Shown piece after piece: positions 17,078-26,035 of a DNA stretch of 64,000 bases. Under the pieces are notes generated by a model, which searched no databases, was not told where the DNA came from, and saw nothing but the letters and a program-made list of their open reading frames with translations. Made by a program: the position numbers and the translations under genes. The stretch is from positions 3,735,001 to 3,799,000 of the forward strand of contig NC_015556.1 in assembly GCF_000213805.1 (NCBI RefSeq), given 5' to 3'. Source of the stretch: Pseudomonas fulva 12-X. Its GTDB lineage: Bacteria > Pseudomonadota > Gammaproteobacteria > Pseudomonadales > Pseudomonadaceae. How positions within the stretch are numbered: position 1 is the stretch's first letter; each line of letters starts with the position of its first letter.

Positions 17078-18046
17078 CTACAGCGCGCCGCGCTCGATGC
17101 CATTGGCGACACGCAGCACGTCGGCCAGGGTCGCCAGGGCGATTTCCGCCGGAGCTTTGCTGCCCAGTTGCAGGCCGATGGGCGCATGGATGCGCGCCAT
17201 GTCCTCAGGACTCAAGCCGCCAACACGCGCCAGCCGCTCCAGGCGCTTGGCGCTGGTGCGCTGGGAGCCCATGGCGCCGATGTAGAATGCCTCGGTGCGT
17301 ACCGCCTCGATCAGTGTCGGGTCGTCCAGGCGCGGGTCATGGGTCAGGGCCAAAATCGCCGTGGCGCTGTGGGCGCCCTGCTCGGCGATAAAGCGCGCCG
17401 GCAGAATCTCGAGTGCCTGCACGCCCGGCACCTTCACTTCGGCGATGGCTTCGGCACGCGGGTCGCAGACAATCACCTCGTAGCCCAGCGCCACGGCAAA
17501 GCCGGCGCAGAACTCGGCCACTGGCGACCAGCCGGCCAGCACCACGCGCAGCACCGCGCCAATACGAATCGATACCTGCTCGGCGCTACGCTGGATCTTC
17601 GCCTCGCTCATGCTAGCCGGCCGGCAACGGCTGACGCCTTCGCCCAGCGGCACTTCACGTATCAACAGCTCGCCACCGCCGAGCGCCTGCTCGACCTGGC
17701 CGAGCAGGCGCTGCACAACCTCGCCTGGTTGCAGGTACTCGACCAGCACATCCAGCACGCCACCGCAGGGCAACGCGCGGGTGGGCGCCAGGCCGCCTTC
17801 GCCGTAGCGGACGATCTGGTTGCAGGTATCGAACCCCGCGTTCTGCACCCGTTCGAGAAAGTCTTCTTCGACGCAGCCGCCGGACAGCGAACCGCAGGAA
17901 TCGCCGGATGACAGCGCCACCAGCATCGCCCCGGGGGCACGTGGCGCCGAACCGAAGGTGGACAGCACCGTGCACAGCCACACCGCATGGCCCTGCTCGA
18001 GCCAGTTGCGAGCCTGCTGAACCACCTGCAGGTCTAGTTGCTTCAT
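17078..18046 (-). CDS. XdhC/CoxI-family molybdoenzyme maturation protein
   Basis: A 322-residue protein of the XdhC/CoxI family, which carries and delivers the sulfurated molybdenum cofactor. The N-terminal part has TVLSTFGSAPRAPGAMLV and SLSGGCVEEDFLERV. The C-terminal part is a Rossmann-like domain with VCDPRAEA, ALTHDPRLDDPTLIEA and YIGAMGSQRT. The ATG has GAGG at good spacing. It forms an operon with the MocA-like gene. Confidence 0.92.
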   Translation of the reverse strand: MKQLDLQVVQQARNWLEQGHAVWLCTVLSTFGSAPRAPGAMLVALSSGDSCGSLSGGCVEEDFLERVQNAGFDTCNQIVRYGEGGLAPTRALPCGGVLDVLVEYLQPGEVVQRLLGQVEQALGGGELLIREVPLGEGVSRCRPASMSEAKIQRSAEQVSIRIGAVLRVVLAGWSPVAEFCAGFAVALGYEVIVCDPRAEAIAEVKVPGVQALEILPARFIAEQGAHSATAILALTHDPRLDDPTLIEAVRTEAFYIGAMGSQRTSAKRLERLARVGGLSPEDMARIHAPIGLQLGSKAPAEIALATLADVLRVANGIERGAL

Positions 18047-18174
18047 CGATACACCTCAACCGTCGCGCTACGCCAGCGCATCAACACCGACACGCTGGCG
18101 GGCATGCAAGTTGGTGGCCAGGCGTGCGCTTGGGTTCAGTGTTTTTGGGGCGAACGAATCAGTAGCCGAACGGC

Positions 18175-18528
18175 TTACACGAAGCTCTGGCGCGCGGCAC
18201 CACGGGGCAGACGATTGCGACCCGGCAGTTGCTCGAGCTTCTGCTGCCAGGCGGCCTTGACGCTCAGGGCTGGCGTTCCGGCTGGCTTGGCTGGGGCCTG
18301 AGCTGGAGTCGAAACTGGAGTCTCGGCCGGAGCCTTGGCGGCGCGAGCGGCAGCGCGCAGCTCGGCAAGCGTTGGCGTGCGGTTGGTCGCGACCGGAGCA
18401 ACCGCCTTGTCCAACGTACGCAGGCAGAGCTTGCAGGAAACCTGCGCCTGATCCTCGGTGGTGCTCAGGCTGGCGCCGCTGCGGCCACAGGCGATGGTGT
18501 TCGAGGATGGCGAGAAGTGAATAGCCAA
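18175..18528 (-). CDS. Small Pseudomonas protein with a possible metal-binding Cys pair
   Basis: A 117-residue protein. The N-terminal 40 residues hold Cys14 and a CKLC pair at about 32-35, which could bind a metal. The rest is an Ala/Pro/Lys-rich linker and a basic tail (LPGRNRLPRGAARQ). The start is TTG, supported by GGAG eight bases upstream. It resembles hypothetical proteins I associate with Pseudomonas, but no function is known. It is separated from xdhC by 128 bases in which I see no other feature. Confidence 0.65.
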   Translation of the reverse strand: MAIHFSPSSNTIACGRSGASLSTTEDQAQVSCKLCLRTLDKAVAPVATNRTPTLAELRAAARAAKAPAETPVSTPAQAPAKPAGTPALSVKAAWQQKLEQLPGRNRLPRGAARQSFV

Positions 18529-18620
18529 GGGGACATCTCCAGCAGTAAAACGGGGCGGCGATTTTACATATCCGCCGAGGTTTCTGCGCCCTCACCTGTC
18601 ACGGTGAGCGATGTGGGCGA

Positions 18621-19010
18621 TCAGCCGCGAGGCGTGCCGGGCTGCAGCGCCTTGCCGGGCGTCATCGAGGCGCACATGGTCAGCAGCTGGCTGACGCTCC
18701 AGGGCTTGGGAATCACCGCCACGTTGAGACCGTCGAAATCCGTGGAGGCACCGAGAAACCCCGAGGAAATGATGATTGGCAGATCCGGGAAACGGTCACG
18801 AATCAGGTGCGCGAGAAAGATGCCGTCGATGTCGCCCGGCATGCTGAAATCGGTCAGCACCATGTCCACCTGCCCGTCGCAGCTGGACAGGTACTCCCAG
18901 GCATCGTCAGCACAGGGGAAGGCTTTGACCTCGTGGCCTTCGTCTTCGAAGATTTCCACGAGCATCTCTCTGATCGAGCGTTCGTCTTCGGCTATGACTA
19001 TCAGTGGCAT
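18621..19010 (-). CDS. Single-domain CheY-like response regulator
   Basis: A 129-residue receiver with no output domain. It has the acidic residues in IAEDERS, the phosphorylated Asp in MVLTDFSMPG, Ser in IIISSGF and Lys in VIPKPWS. It lies downstream of the chemoreceptor on the same strand with a 141-base gap, so it could be an output or phosphate sink for that signalling branch. Direct partnership is inferred only from position. Confidence 0.9.
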   Translation of the reverse strand: MPLIVIAEDERSIREMLVEIFEDEGHEVKAFPCADDAWEYLSSCDGQVDMVLTDFSMPGDIDGIFLAHLIRDRFPDLPIIISSGFLGASTDFDGLNVAVIPKPWSVSQLLTMCASMTPGKALQPGTPRG

Positions 19011-19151
19011 TGCGAGGATCCGGCAGTAAGGGTCAGGCTCTGACCTGCCCGACCAGGCAAGATTTCATTAATTTTTCGTGGCGCCGACTGGCGGCCTGCG
19101 GGCGCCGAATCGCCGCCCGCCATTGCAGCGGGCGACGGTTCGCCAGATCCA

Positions 19152-21110
19152 TCAGGCCAGGCGGAAACGGCTCACCAGTTTCTGCTGATGATCGGCCAGG
19201 CGCGCCAGCTCCTGGCTGGTCACCGCAGTCTGCTCGGCACCGGAGCTGACCTGGATGGCCACGTCGTTGATTTCCACCACGTTGCGGTTGATGTCTTCGG
19301 CCACCGCGCTCTGCTCCTCGGCCGCCGCGGCGATCTGCATGTTGCGGTCGCTGATGCTGGAAACGCCCGAGGCGATATCGGCCAGCAGGCCACCGGCACG
19401 CTCGATGTTGCTGGCACCGGCCCGCGCCTTGTCGAGGGTTTCCTGCATGGATTGGGTGGCCAGGTCGGAGCCGCGCTGCAGGTTGGCGATCATCTCCTGA
19501 ATGTTGCCGGTCGACTCCTGGGTCTTCTGCGCCAGGGTGCGCACCTCGGAGGCCACCACCGCGAAGCCGCGGCCATGATCGCCGGCACGCGCCGCTTCGA
19601 TGGCGGCGTTGAGAGCCAGCAGGTTGGTCTGGTCGGCGATGCCACGAATCACGTCGAGCACCGAAGAGATCGAATCGCTCTCGTGCTTGAGGTCGGCGAT
19701 GATCCGCGCGGTGTCGTCGGCCTGGGTCGACAGCTCGCGAATCACCTCGACGGTGCGTTCGATCTCCTGACGGCCCTGGGTGGTGTTGACGTTGACCTGG
19801 CGCGACATCTCGGCAGCATCGTTGGTGCTCTGCGCCACCTCGCGAACCGTGGCGCTCATCTCGTTGATGGCGGTGACCACCAGCTCGGTGCCCTGGCGCT
19901 GGCGCTCCAGGCTGTTGCTGGTCTGCAGGGTCACGGCCGAACACTCTTCGGCAGCGGTGGCGACCTGGGCGGTGGCCGAGCCGATTTCCTGGACGATCTG
20001 CGTCAGCTCGCCAGCCATGATGTTGAGGTTGCGGCTGATCTCGCCGAACTCGTCCTTGCCGACATAGGCCGAACGGGCCGTCAGGTCACGTTGCGACAGC
20101 GACAGCAGCGCACGGTTGGCCTCGCCGACCGCCAGGTTGATGTTGCGGATGATCAGGTAGGACAGCGCGGCCACCACGGCCATGGCGATCAGCACACTGA
20201 TGAGTGTCATCCACAGCATGGCCGAGGCCTTGCTGCGTGCCTGGGTAGCCAGATCGCCCACGCTGGCCCCGAGTTCGTTCTCCACCTCACCCATCAGGTC
20301 GATGCGGTTGGTGGAGGTCTGGAACCAGTCGGTAGCCTTGACGCCCAGCGGCTGGCCGAGCGGCGTTTCGAAGGCCAGCTTCTGCAGGCGCGCCACTTCC
20401 AGGCCGCTGGGTTGCTGCATCTTCTCGTCGAGTTTGCTCACGAACTCGGGCGAGGCGTTGCGGCGGAAGCCTTCCGAATAGGCGGTGAACTCGCCCAGGT
20501 TGCGGCTGAAGGTGGACAGCAGATCAGCGTCGAAGCGGTCCTGGTTGAACACCACGCCGAGCATGGCGCGCTCACGGCCGGCGCGCTCCTTCATCTCGAT
20601 GAACTGGTTGAGCGAGGACAGCGCCCGCGCAAGCGTCGGGTCGGTGACCGAACGCTCGACGGCGTGGGTATAGCCGATCAGCTTGCGGATGATGTCGGTA
20701 AAGCGCGCGCCGGATTCGCGGTTGTTGATCGCCAGTTTGTCGATCTGCCCACGCATGGCCTCCAGGCCGCTCAACGCAGCCAGCGCTTCACTCAGTCCAG
20801 CATCGACATTGCCCAGCGAACGCGCGTCGGCCAGTGCGGTGTCGGTCTGGCCGCGCATGCGCAGCAGCACGTCTTGCATGTTCTTGCCTTGGCTGCCCAG
20901 GAATACGCCACTGGCGCCACGCTCGCGCTGCAACACGGTGATCAGCTGGCTGACTTTCTGGGCAACGTCGCTGGCCTGCTGTGTTTGCTCCATCTCCTGC
21001 AAGGTCTGGTAGCTGCTGTTGACCTGCAGAGCGGCCAGCCAGAGAAAGCCCAGCAAGGGGCAAGCAAGTATCAGCATGAGCTTGAGGCTCAACGGAATGT
21101 TTCTGAGCAC
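19152..21110 (-). CDS. Methyl-accepting chemotaxis protein with NIT sensor domain
   Basis: A 652-residue receptor. Membrane helix 1 is near residues 10-30. The periplasmic domain contains the NIT (nitrate/nitrite sensing) pattern [18 protein letters not shown] near residues 55-75, and helix 2 is near 295-320. A HAMP-like segment and the cytoplasmic signalling hairpin follow, with the conserved tip [20 protein letters not shown]. There is no C-terminal CheR/CheB pentapeptide. NIT domains are associated with nitrate and nitrite sensing in the family; the ligand here is inferred. The GTG start lacks a strong ribosome binding site. Confidence 0.92.
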   Translation of the reverse strand: MLRNIPLSLKLMLILACPLLGFLWLAALQVNSSYQTLQEMEQTQQASDVAQKVSQLITVLQRERGASGVFLGSQGKNMQDVLLRMRGQTDTALADARSLGNVDAGLSEALAALSGLEAMRGQIDKLAINNRESGARFTDIIRKLIGYTHAVERSVTDPTLARALSSLNQFIEMKERAGRERAMLGVVFNQDRFDADLLSTFSRNLGEFTAYSEGFRRNASPEFVSKLDEKMQQPSGLEVARLQKLAFETPLGQPLGVKATDWFQTSTNRIDLMGEVENELGASVGDLATQARSKASAMLWMTLISVLIAMAVVAALSYLIIRNINLAVGEANRALLSLSQRDLTARSAYVGKDEFGEISRNLNIMAGELTQIVQEIGSATAQVATAAEECSAVTLQTSNSLERQRQGTELVVTAINEMSATVREVAQSTNDAAEMSRQVNVNTTQGRQEIERTVEVIRELSTQADDTARIIADLKHESDSISSVLDVIRGIADQTNLLALNAAIEAARAGDHGRGFAVVASEVRTLAQKTQESTGNIQEMIANLQRGSDLATQSMQETLDKARAGASNIERAGGLLADIASGVSSISDRNMQIAAAAEEQSAVAEDINRNVVEINDVAIQVSSGAEQTAVTSQELARLADHQQKLVSRFRLA

Positions 21111-21343
21111 GGTGTTTCACCTATTCAATGTACTTCGGCAGTCTGATTACGAAGTAAAAGGGTTACCTGTGGTCGCATCGTCTGCGCGGCGCGTTGAACA
21201 GGGGGGCGCATGTGGCATGCGGCACGGTAGGCAATAGACGGGTACAGAGGAGTAATCGGCGCCTGATTCGGGTTCTTTAATAAAGTTCCGCACATTAACG
21301 GTGCAGGACGACGAATTGCCGCCGACAACTGAGGCAGGCGCTT
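21111..21343. other. Gap between the chemoreceptor and a GFA gene
   Basis: These 233 bases should hold the chemoreceptor promoter (minus strand). No gene, convincing terminator or repeat was seen. Confidence 0.3.
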
Positions 21344-21748
21344 CTAGTCGATGTGTTCTTGAAGCTCTTCGGGCAACCTGGGATCGACCTCCAGCCACGG
21401 CAGCCGGCTTTCGGTCCAGATATGCCGGTCGGCGGGGGCCTGCTCCGGTTGATCCAGGGTGGCTATGGTCACGTCCAAGGTCTGTGGGCTGAGCGTGGTG
21501 AACAGCGCCAGGTGGGCGCCGCACCCCGAACAGAAATAGCGCTCGCAGCTCGGTGAGGACGCGAAGCGCGCCGGCTCGCCGCGCAGCCAGGTGAAGGCGG
21601 CCAACGGCACGGTGATCCAGGTCACCAGAATGCCACCGGTGCTGCGCCGGCAGATCGAACAGTGGCAGTGGGCAATATCGCGCAGTGGCGCGTGGAACTG
21701 GTAACGCACTGCGCCGCACTGGCAACCGCCCTGATGCAGATCACTCAT
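21344..21748 (-). CDS. GFA/CENP-V-family zinc protein, first copy
   Basis: A 134-residue protein of the glutathione-dependent formaldehyde-activating enzyme fold. The zinc Cys pattern is complete: GGCQCGAVRY, AHCHCSICRR and FCSGCGAHL. Most family members have no tested substrate, and formaldehyde activation is doubtful for many. The ATG at 21748 has AGGAG six bases before it; a longer frame would overlap the divergent AEC gene. A second, diverged member of the family is at 54249. Confidence 0.88.
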   Translation of the reverse strand: MSDLHQGGCQCGAVRYQFHAPLRDIAHCHCSICRRSTGGILVTWITVPLAAFTWLRGEPARFASSPSCERYFCSGCGAHLALFTTLSPQTLDVTIATLDQPEQAPADRHIWTESRLPWLEVDPRLPEELQEHID

Positions 21749-21837
21749 TTCATGCTCCTGAATAGGCGCGGGAATCCCTGCTTGCCTGATGGATCGGCAC
21801 TGGCGAAGATGCAGCCTCACCACCACCGGGGGCTCCC

Positions 21838-22752
21838 GTGATTGAACTGCTCTTGGCCCTCTGGCCACTCTTTGCGCTGATCGTCGGCGGCTACGTGCTC
21901 AGCCGTCGAGGCTTTCCCAACGAAGCCTTCTGGCCAGGCGCCGAACGCCTCAACTATTTCATCCTGTTCCCCGCCCTGCTGTTCAACAGCCTGGCCACCG
22001 CACCGCTGGACAACCCGCAACTGCCGCGCATGGCCCTGGCCGTGTTGCTCGGCCTGGGCATCGCCTGGCTGGCGCTGTTGGTAGTGCGGCGCCTGCGCGG
22101 CTGGCCGGCGGCGCGCTTCGGTGCGTTCAGCCAGGGCATCCTGCGTTTCAACACCTACCTGGGCCTGGCTGCGGTCGGCAGCCTGTTCAGCCAACCAGGC
22201 CTGACCCTGGCCGCGTTGATGCTGGCGCTGATGGTGCCGACCGTCAACGTGCTCTCGGTGTGGTCGCTGACCGCCGAACGTGGCGTCAGTGCGCGCAGCC
22301 TGTTGCTGCCGATCATCCGCAACCCGCTGATCCTCGCCTGCCTGGCCGGTGCTTTGGTCAACCTCAGCGGCCTGGGCCTGCCCGGCGGCAGTGGTCGGCT
22401 GCTCAGCCTGCTGGCTGCCGCAAGTCTGCCCCTGGGCCTCTTGTGCGTCGGTGCGGCGCTGAAACCCGAGCAGCTGGGCGGTGAAGTGCCGGCCCTGGCC
22501 TGGAACAGCCTGCTGCGCCTGCTGCTGATGCCATTGCTGGCGCTGGCGGTGGCCGTTGGGCTGCAGTTGCCGATCATGGAAAGCACCGTGCTGGTGCTGT
22601 TCTTCGCGCTGCCCACCGCGCCGACCGCCTATGTGCTGACCCGCCAGCTGGGCGGCGACGCCAACCTGATGGCCGGCATCATCACCCTGCAGCACCTGCT
22701 TGCCGCCGCTTCGCTGGTCGGCGTGCTGCTGATGCTGGACATCATTCTCTAA
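21838..22752 (+). CDS. AEC-family auxin-efflux-carrier-like transporter
   Basis: A 304-residue membrane protein with about ten hydrophobic segments in two five-helix halves, as in the AEC/BASS-like fold. Typical stretches are ERLNYFILFPALLFNSLA near the N-terminus and FALPTAPTAYVLTRQLGGD near the C-terminus. Bacterial members move small carboxylates such as malate or malonate; no specificity can be read here. The start is GTG and the gene is divergent from the GFA gene. Confidence 0.88.
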   Translation: MIELLLALWPLFALIVGGYVLSRRGFPNEAFWPGAERLNYFILFPALLFNSLATAPLDNPQLPRMALAVLLGLGIAWLALLVVRRLRGWPAARFGAFSQGILRFNTYLGLAAVGSLFSQPGLTLAALMLALMVPTVNVLSVWSLTAERGVSARSLLLPIIRNPLILACLAGALVNLSGLGLPGGSGRLLSLLAAASLPLGLLCVGAALKPEQLGGEVPALAWNSLLRLLLMPLLALAVAVGLQLPIMESTVLVLFFALPTAPTAYVLTRQLGGDANLMAGIITLQHLLAAASLVGVLLMLDIIL

Positions 22753-22916
22753 GCCACGGCTCGCGCGGCCTGCAGGGGCTGTGCGAGCGAGCCACCGCCG
22801 CCCCGCTTACCTGTCTTCGACGAAAGCTGGCTGAAAGCTTCGTGCTCTAGCATCTGCTCACTGACCGACACAGATTGGTCGATGAGCTGCCGCCAGTGAG
22901 GCCCGCAGCTGCCGTC

Positions 22917-22927
22917 AACAAGAACAA
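22917..22927 (+). promoter_or_regulatory. CA-motif (Hfq/Crc type) before the CitMHS leader
   Basis: AACAAGAACAA contains two overlapping AANAANAA matches. It lies 15 bases before a short leader frame and about 120 before the transporter start. Confidence 0.45.
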
Positions 22928-22942
22928 AACAGGTAATTAACC

Positions 22943-22996
22943 ATGCTTCGCCCCAGCTTCTCACGCCTGCTTCTTCTCCGCTCGCTTGCACGCTAG
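22943..22996 (+). CDS. Possible 17-residue leader peptide upstream of the CitMHS gene
   Basis: ATG to TAG, encoding MLRPSFSRLLLLRSLAR, in the 294-base gap before the transporter. The ribosome binding site is weak (AGG nine bases upstream). It stands 50 bases before the transporter ATG. It may be a chance frame, but it follows a CA-motif as do two other leader frames in this window. Confidence 0.3.
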   Translation: MLRPSFSRLLLLRSLAR

Positions 22997-23046
22997 CCCC
23001 CTCGCGCATCACTCGCACCTAGCCGAATAACGTCCGGAGAAAGACC

Positions 23047-24351
23047 ATGCTCACATTCCTTGGCTTCGCCATGGTTTCCACCTTCATGTACCTGATCATG
23101 AGCAAACGCCTGTCGGCGTTGATCGCCCTGATCATCATCCCGATCATCTTCGCCCTGATCGGCGGCTTCGCCGCGCAGATCGGCCCGATGATGCTCGAAG
23201 GCATCAGCAAGCTCGCGCCCACCGGCGTGATGCTGATGTTCGCCATCCTCTACTTCGCCATCATGATCGACTCGGGCCTGTTCGATCCGCCCGTGCGCCT
23301 GATCCTCAAGCTGGTCAAGGGTGACCCGCTGAAAGTCGCGGTCGGCACCGTGGCCCTGGCGCTGATCGTCTCCCTGGACGGCGACGGCTCGACCACCTAC
23401 ATGATCTGCGTCGGCGCCATGCTGCCGCTGTACAGCCGCCTGAAAATGAGCCCGACCATCATGGCCGGCCTGATCATCATGGCCGGCGGCATCATGAACA
23501 TGACCCCCTGGGGCGGCCCGACCGCACGCGCCGCCAGCGCTCTGCACGTCGACCCGTCGGACGTTTTCGTGCCGATGATTCCCGGCATGATCGTCGGCGC
23601 CATCGTGCTGTTCGGCGTGGCGTATCTCTATGGCCTGCGCGAGCGCAAGCGTCTGGGCGTGCTGCAACTGCCGGAAGGCAAGATCACCCAGAACGAGATC
23701 AGCGTTTCCCAGTTCCCGGAAGCCCGTCGCCCGAAACTGATCCTGATCAACGCCGTGCTGACCATCGTACTGATGGCCACCCTGATCGCCGGCCTGCTGC
23801 CGATGCCGGTGCTATTCATGATCGCCTTCAGCATCGCCATGATCATCAACTACCCCTGCCTGCAGCAGCAGAAGGACCGCATCTCCGCCCATGCCGGCAA
23901 CGTGCTGGCGGTGGTCGGGCTGATCTTCGCGGCGGGCATCTTCACCGGCATCCTCAGTGGTACCGGCATGGTCGACGCCATGTCCAAGAGCCTGCTGGCG
24001 GTCATCCCGGATGCCCTCGGCCCGCACCTGGCGGTGATCACCGCGCTGGTGAGCATGCCGTTCACCTTCTTCATGTCCAACGATGCGTTCTACTACGGCA
24101 TTCTGCCGGTGCTGAACCAGGCCGCTTCCGGCTACGGCATCAGCGCCGTGGAAATGGCCCGCGCCTCCATCGTCGGCCAGCCGGTACACCTGCTCAGCCC
24201 GCTGGTGCCGTCCACCTACCTGCTGATCGGCCTGGCGAAGATCGAATTCGGTGACCTGCAGCGCTTCACCCTCAAGTGGGCGATCCTGGTCTGCATGGCG
24301 ATCCTGGCAGCGGCCCTGGTGCTGGGCGTATTTCCGCTGTTCGGTAGCTGA
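23047..24351 (+). CDS. CitMHS-family citrate-type transporter
   Basis: A 434-residue inner-membrane transporter with about twelve hydrophobic segments. It matches CitM/CitH proteins that import metal-citrate complexes with protons. Recognisable stretches are SLDGDGSTTYMICVGAMLPLY, NMTPWGGPTARAAS and PFTFFMSNDAFYYGILPVL. The ATG follows CGGAGAAAGACC. Family knowledge gives citrate or a related tricarboxylate; the preferred metal cannot be read. Confidence 0.93.
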   Translation: MLTFLGFAMVSTFMYLIMSKRLSALIALIIIPIIFALIGGFAAQIGPMMLEGISKLAPTGVMLMFAILYFAIMIDSGLFDPPVRLILKLVKGDPLKVAVGTVALALIVSLDGDGSTTYMICVGAMLPLYSRLKMSPTIMAGLIIMAGGIMNMTPWGGPTARAASALHVDPSDVFVPMIPGMIVGAIVLFGVAYLYGLRERKRLGVLQLPEGKITQNEISVSQFPEARRPKLILINAVLTIVLMATLIAGLLPMPVLFMIAFSIAMIINYPCLQQQKDRISAHAGNVLAVVGLIFAAGIFTGILSGTGMVDAMSKSLLAVIPDALGPHLAVITALVSMPFTFFMSNDAFYYGILPVLNQAASGYGISAVEMARASIVGQPVHLLSPLVPSTYLLIGLAKIEFGDLQRFTLKWAILVCMAILAAALVLGVFPLFGS

Positions 24352-24371
24352 TTTGACGAAATTTTCACATC

Positions 24372-24414
24372 ACTGGCGCTAGAATTCGGCATCCGGCCGA
24401 TGCCTCGCGCCAGT
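24372..24414 (+). promoter_or_regulatory. Nested hairpin upstream of terC
   Basis: Outer arms ACTGGCGC/GCGCCAGT enclose inner arms GGCATC/GATGCC. The segment also holds TAGAAT (24380-24385), which resembles a -10 box, so it may be promoter DNA rather than RNA. It lacks the conserved parts of a yybP-ykoY manganese riboswitch. Confidence 0.35.
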
Positions 24415-24439
24415 TGTCCATCATCACAAGGAACCTCTA

Positions 24440-25213
24440 ATGGAATGGCTCACCAACCCGGAAATCTGGGTTGCTTTCCTGACACTGACTGCCCTGGAAA
24501 TCGTCCTGGGCATCGACAACATCATCATGATCGCCATTCTGGTCTCGCGCATGCCCCCGCACATGCAGGCGCGGACCCGCTTCTTCGGCCTGGCCCTGGC
24601 CATGGTCACGCGCATCATGCTGCTGCTGTCCATTACCTGGATCATGCGCCTGACCGCCGACCTGTTCCACGTGTTCGGCCAGGGCATCTCCGGCCGTGAC
24701 CTGATCCTGTTCTTCGGCGGCCTGTTTCTGTTGTGGAAGAGCAGCACCGAGATCTACCACGGCCTGGAAGGCGAGGAAGAAGCCCCCGAGCAGCCCAAGG
24801 GCGCCGGCAAGCAGTTCCTCGGCACCATCATCCAGATCGCCATCATCGACATCGTCTTCTCGCTGGACTCGGTCATCACCGCAGTGGGCATGGTGTCCCA
24901 CGTACCGGTCATGGTCGCGGCCATCATCGTGGCGGTCATCGTGATGATGATCTGCGCCGGCACCATCAGCGACTTTATCGAGAAGCACCCGAGCCTGAAG
25001 ATCCTGGCGCTGTCGTTCCTCATCGTGGTCGGCACCGTGCTGATCGCCGAGAGCTTCGAAGTCCACGTGCCGAAAGGCTACGTCTACTTCGCCATGGCCT
25101 TCTCCCTGGCCGTGGAAGCGCTGAACATCCGCATGCGCACCGCCCGCCGCCGCGCCGAAGGCAAGGACGATGTGGAGCCGGTGAAACTGCGCAAGGACGT
25201 TCCGGGGCAGTGA
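24440..25213 (+). CDS. TerC-family membrane protein
   Basis: A 257-residue protein with seven or so membrane segments and the TerC acidic motifs LEIVLGIDNIIMI in the first half and IDIVFSLDSVITAVG in the second. TerC/Alx proteins have been linked to manganese export and metallation of secreted enzymes; older tellurite names are historical. The two intramembrane Asp/Glu motifs are intact. The ATG has AAGGAA seven bases upstream. It ends at its own terminator. Confidence 0.92.
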   Translation: MEWLTNPEIWVAFLTLTALEIVLGIDNIIMIAILVSRMPPHMQARTRFFGLALAMVTRIMLLLSITWIMRLTADLFHVFGQGISGRDLILFFGGLFLLWKSSTEIYHGLEGEEEAPEQPKGAGKQFLGTIIQIAIIDIVFSLDSVITAVGMVSHVPVMVAAIIVAVIVMMICAGTISDFIEKHPSLKILALSFLIVVGTVLIAESFEVHVPKGYVYFAMAFSLAVEALNIRMRTARRRAEGKDDVEPVKLRKDVPGQ

Positions 25214-25235
25214 TCGGTTCGAGTTGATGCGTAAA

Positions 25236-25265
25236 GAAACGGGGCCTTCGAGGCCCCGTTTTTAT
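25236..25265 (+). terminator. Terminator after terC
   Basis: AAACGGGGCCTTCGAGGCCCCGTTTTT: a ten-pair stem with an A-rich left side and T-rich right side, so it may also stop minus-strand transcription from the next gene. Confidence 0.92.
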
Positions 25266-25318
25266 GTTCGCTAGGTTGATCCAAGACAGGCTCGAAGCAC
25301 TCGTCTAGGTTGCCTCAA

Positions 25319-25759
25319 TTACCTGGACGATATCAGCACTCTCCAAAGCAGCACGGCCATGCTCAGCGAGAAAACCACCAGAACGAAAATCGGCCCCCAA
25401 TAGCCGACCCAGTGCTGCAGCATTTCCAGCACCGCCCCCACTAGCCGGGTGCGGTGACCATCGTAGGATGAAGCCACGTAATAACCTCGCAGCCACGTCT
25501 CGTAAGCCGAGTACAACGGCACAAGGGTAAGCGGCAGGAACAGCAGACCTAACCAGAAGCTCAGTCGGCTGGCACCTCTTGCATAGGCGGATCGGTAACC
25601 CTCCTGGATCAGGCGCAAGGTGCAAAGCGAAATAAAGCCACAGACCACCAGCATTGAATAAGGCCCCCAGGATGCTGGCGTGCGATAGATGGCAAAAACT
25701 GCAAAAGGCAAGGTGACGCCGCTAAAGACAAACCATATCAGTAGAAAAACGTACTTCAT
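25319..25759 (-). CDS. Small membrane protein of unknown function
   Basis: A 146-residue protein with four hydrophobic segments and no recognised motif. The ATG at 25759 (MKYVFLLIW) follows GAGGGCAGGG; a TTG four codons upstream is less likely. It stands alone between convergent terC and divergent nptA. Its GC content is visibly lower than that of the neighbours, with several rare-looking codons, which hints at recent acquisition. Confidence 0.6.
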   Translation of the reverse strand: MKYVFLLIWFVFSGVTLPFAVFAIYRTPASWGPYSMLVVCGFISLCTLRLIQEGYRSAYARGASRLSFWLGLLFLPLTLVPLYSAYETWLRGYYVASSYDGHRTRLVGAVLEMLQHWVGYWGPIFVLVVFSLSMAVLLWRVLISSR

Positions 25760-26035
25760 CCCTGCCCTCAAGACCGTATAAAAAGCGACTTACTCCAAGA
25801 TCAGAGCACTGTTTTTTTAAAAACGCCGAAGAAGAACACCTCTACGCCCTGTCAGACCCCTTTGCGACTATACCGACCTGCTGCACCGGTAGCTCCATTT
25901 GGCAAATCCTCAATCGGCAGCTACAGCTAAGCAGTGAGCATTCGCGAGTTCAGCTGTGACTGGTGCCTATCGCACTTCGTCCATCGGCAGTATCCCAAGC
26001 ACCGGGATCGAATCTGCATATCAGGGAGATGCGTG
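25760..26035. other. Gap between the membrane protein and the Na/Pi cotransporter gene
   Basis: 276 bases without a gene, AT-rich in the first 70 bases. Promoters for both divergent genes must lie here. No repeat or clear hairpin was found. Confidence 0.3.

Noticed and set aside
24352..24439. A yybP-ykoY manganese riboswitch before terC
   Set aside because: TerC genes sometimes carry one, but the conserved internal-loop sequences were not found; only a simple nested hairpin is present.
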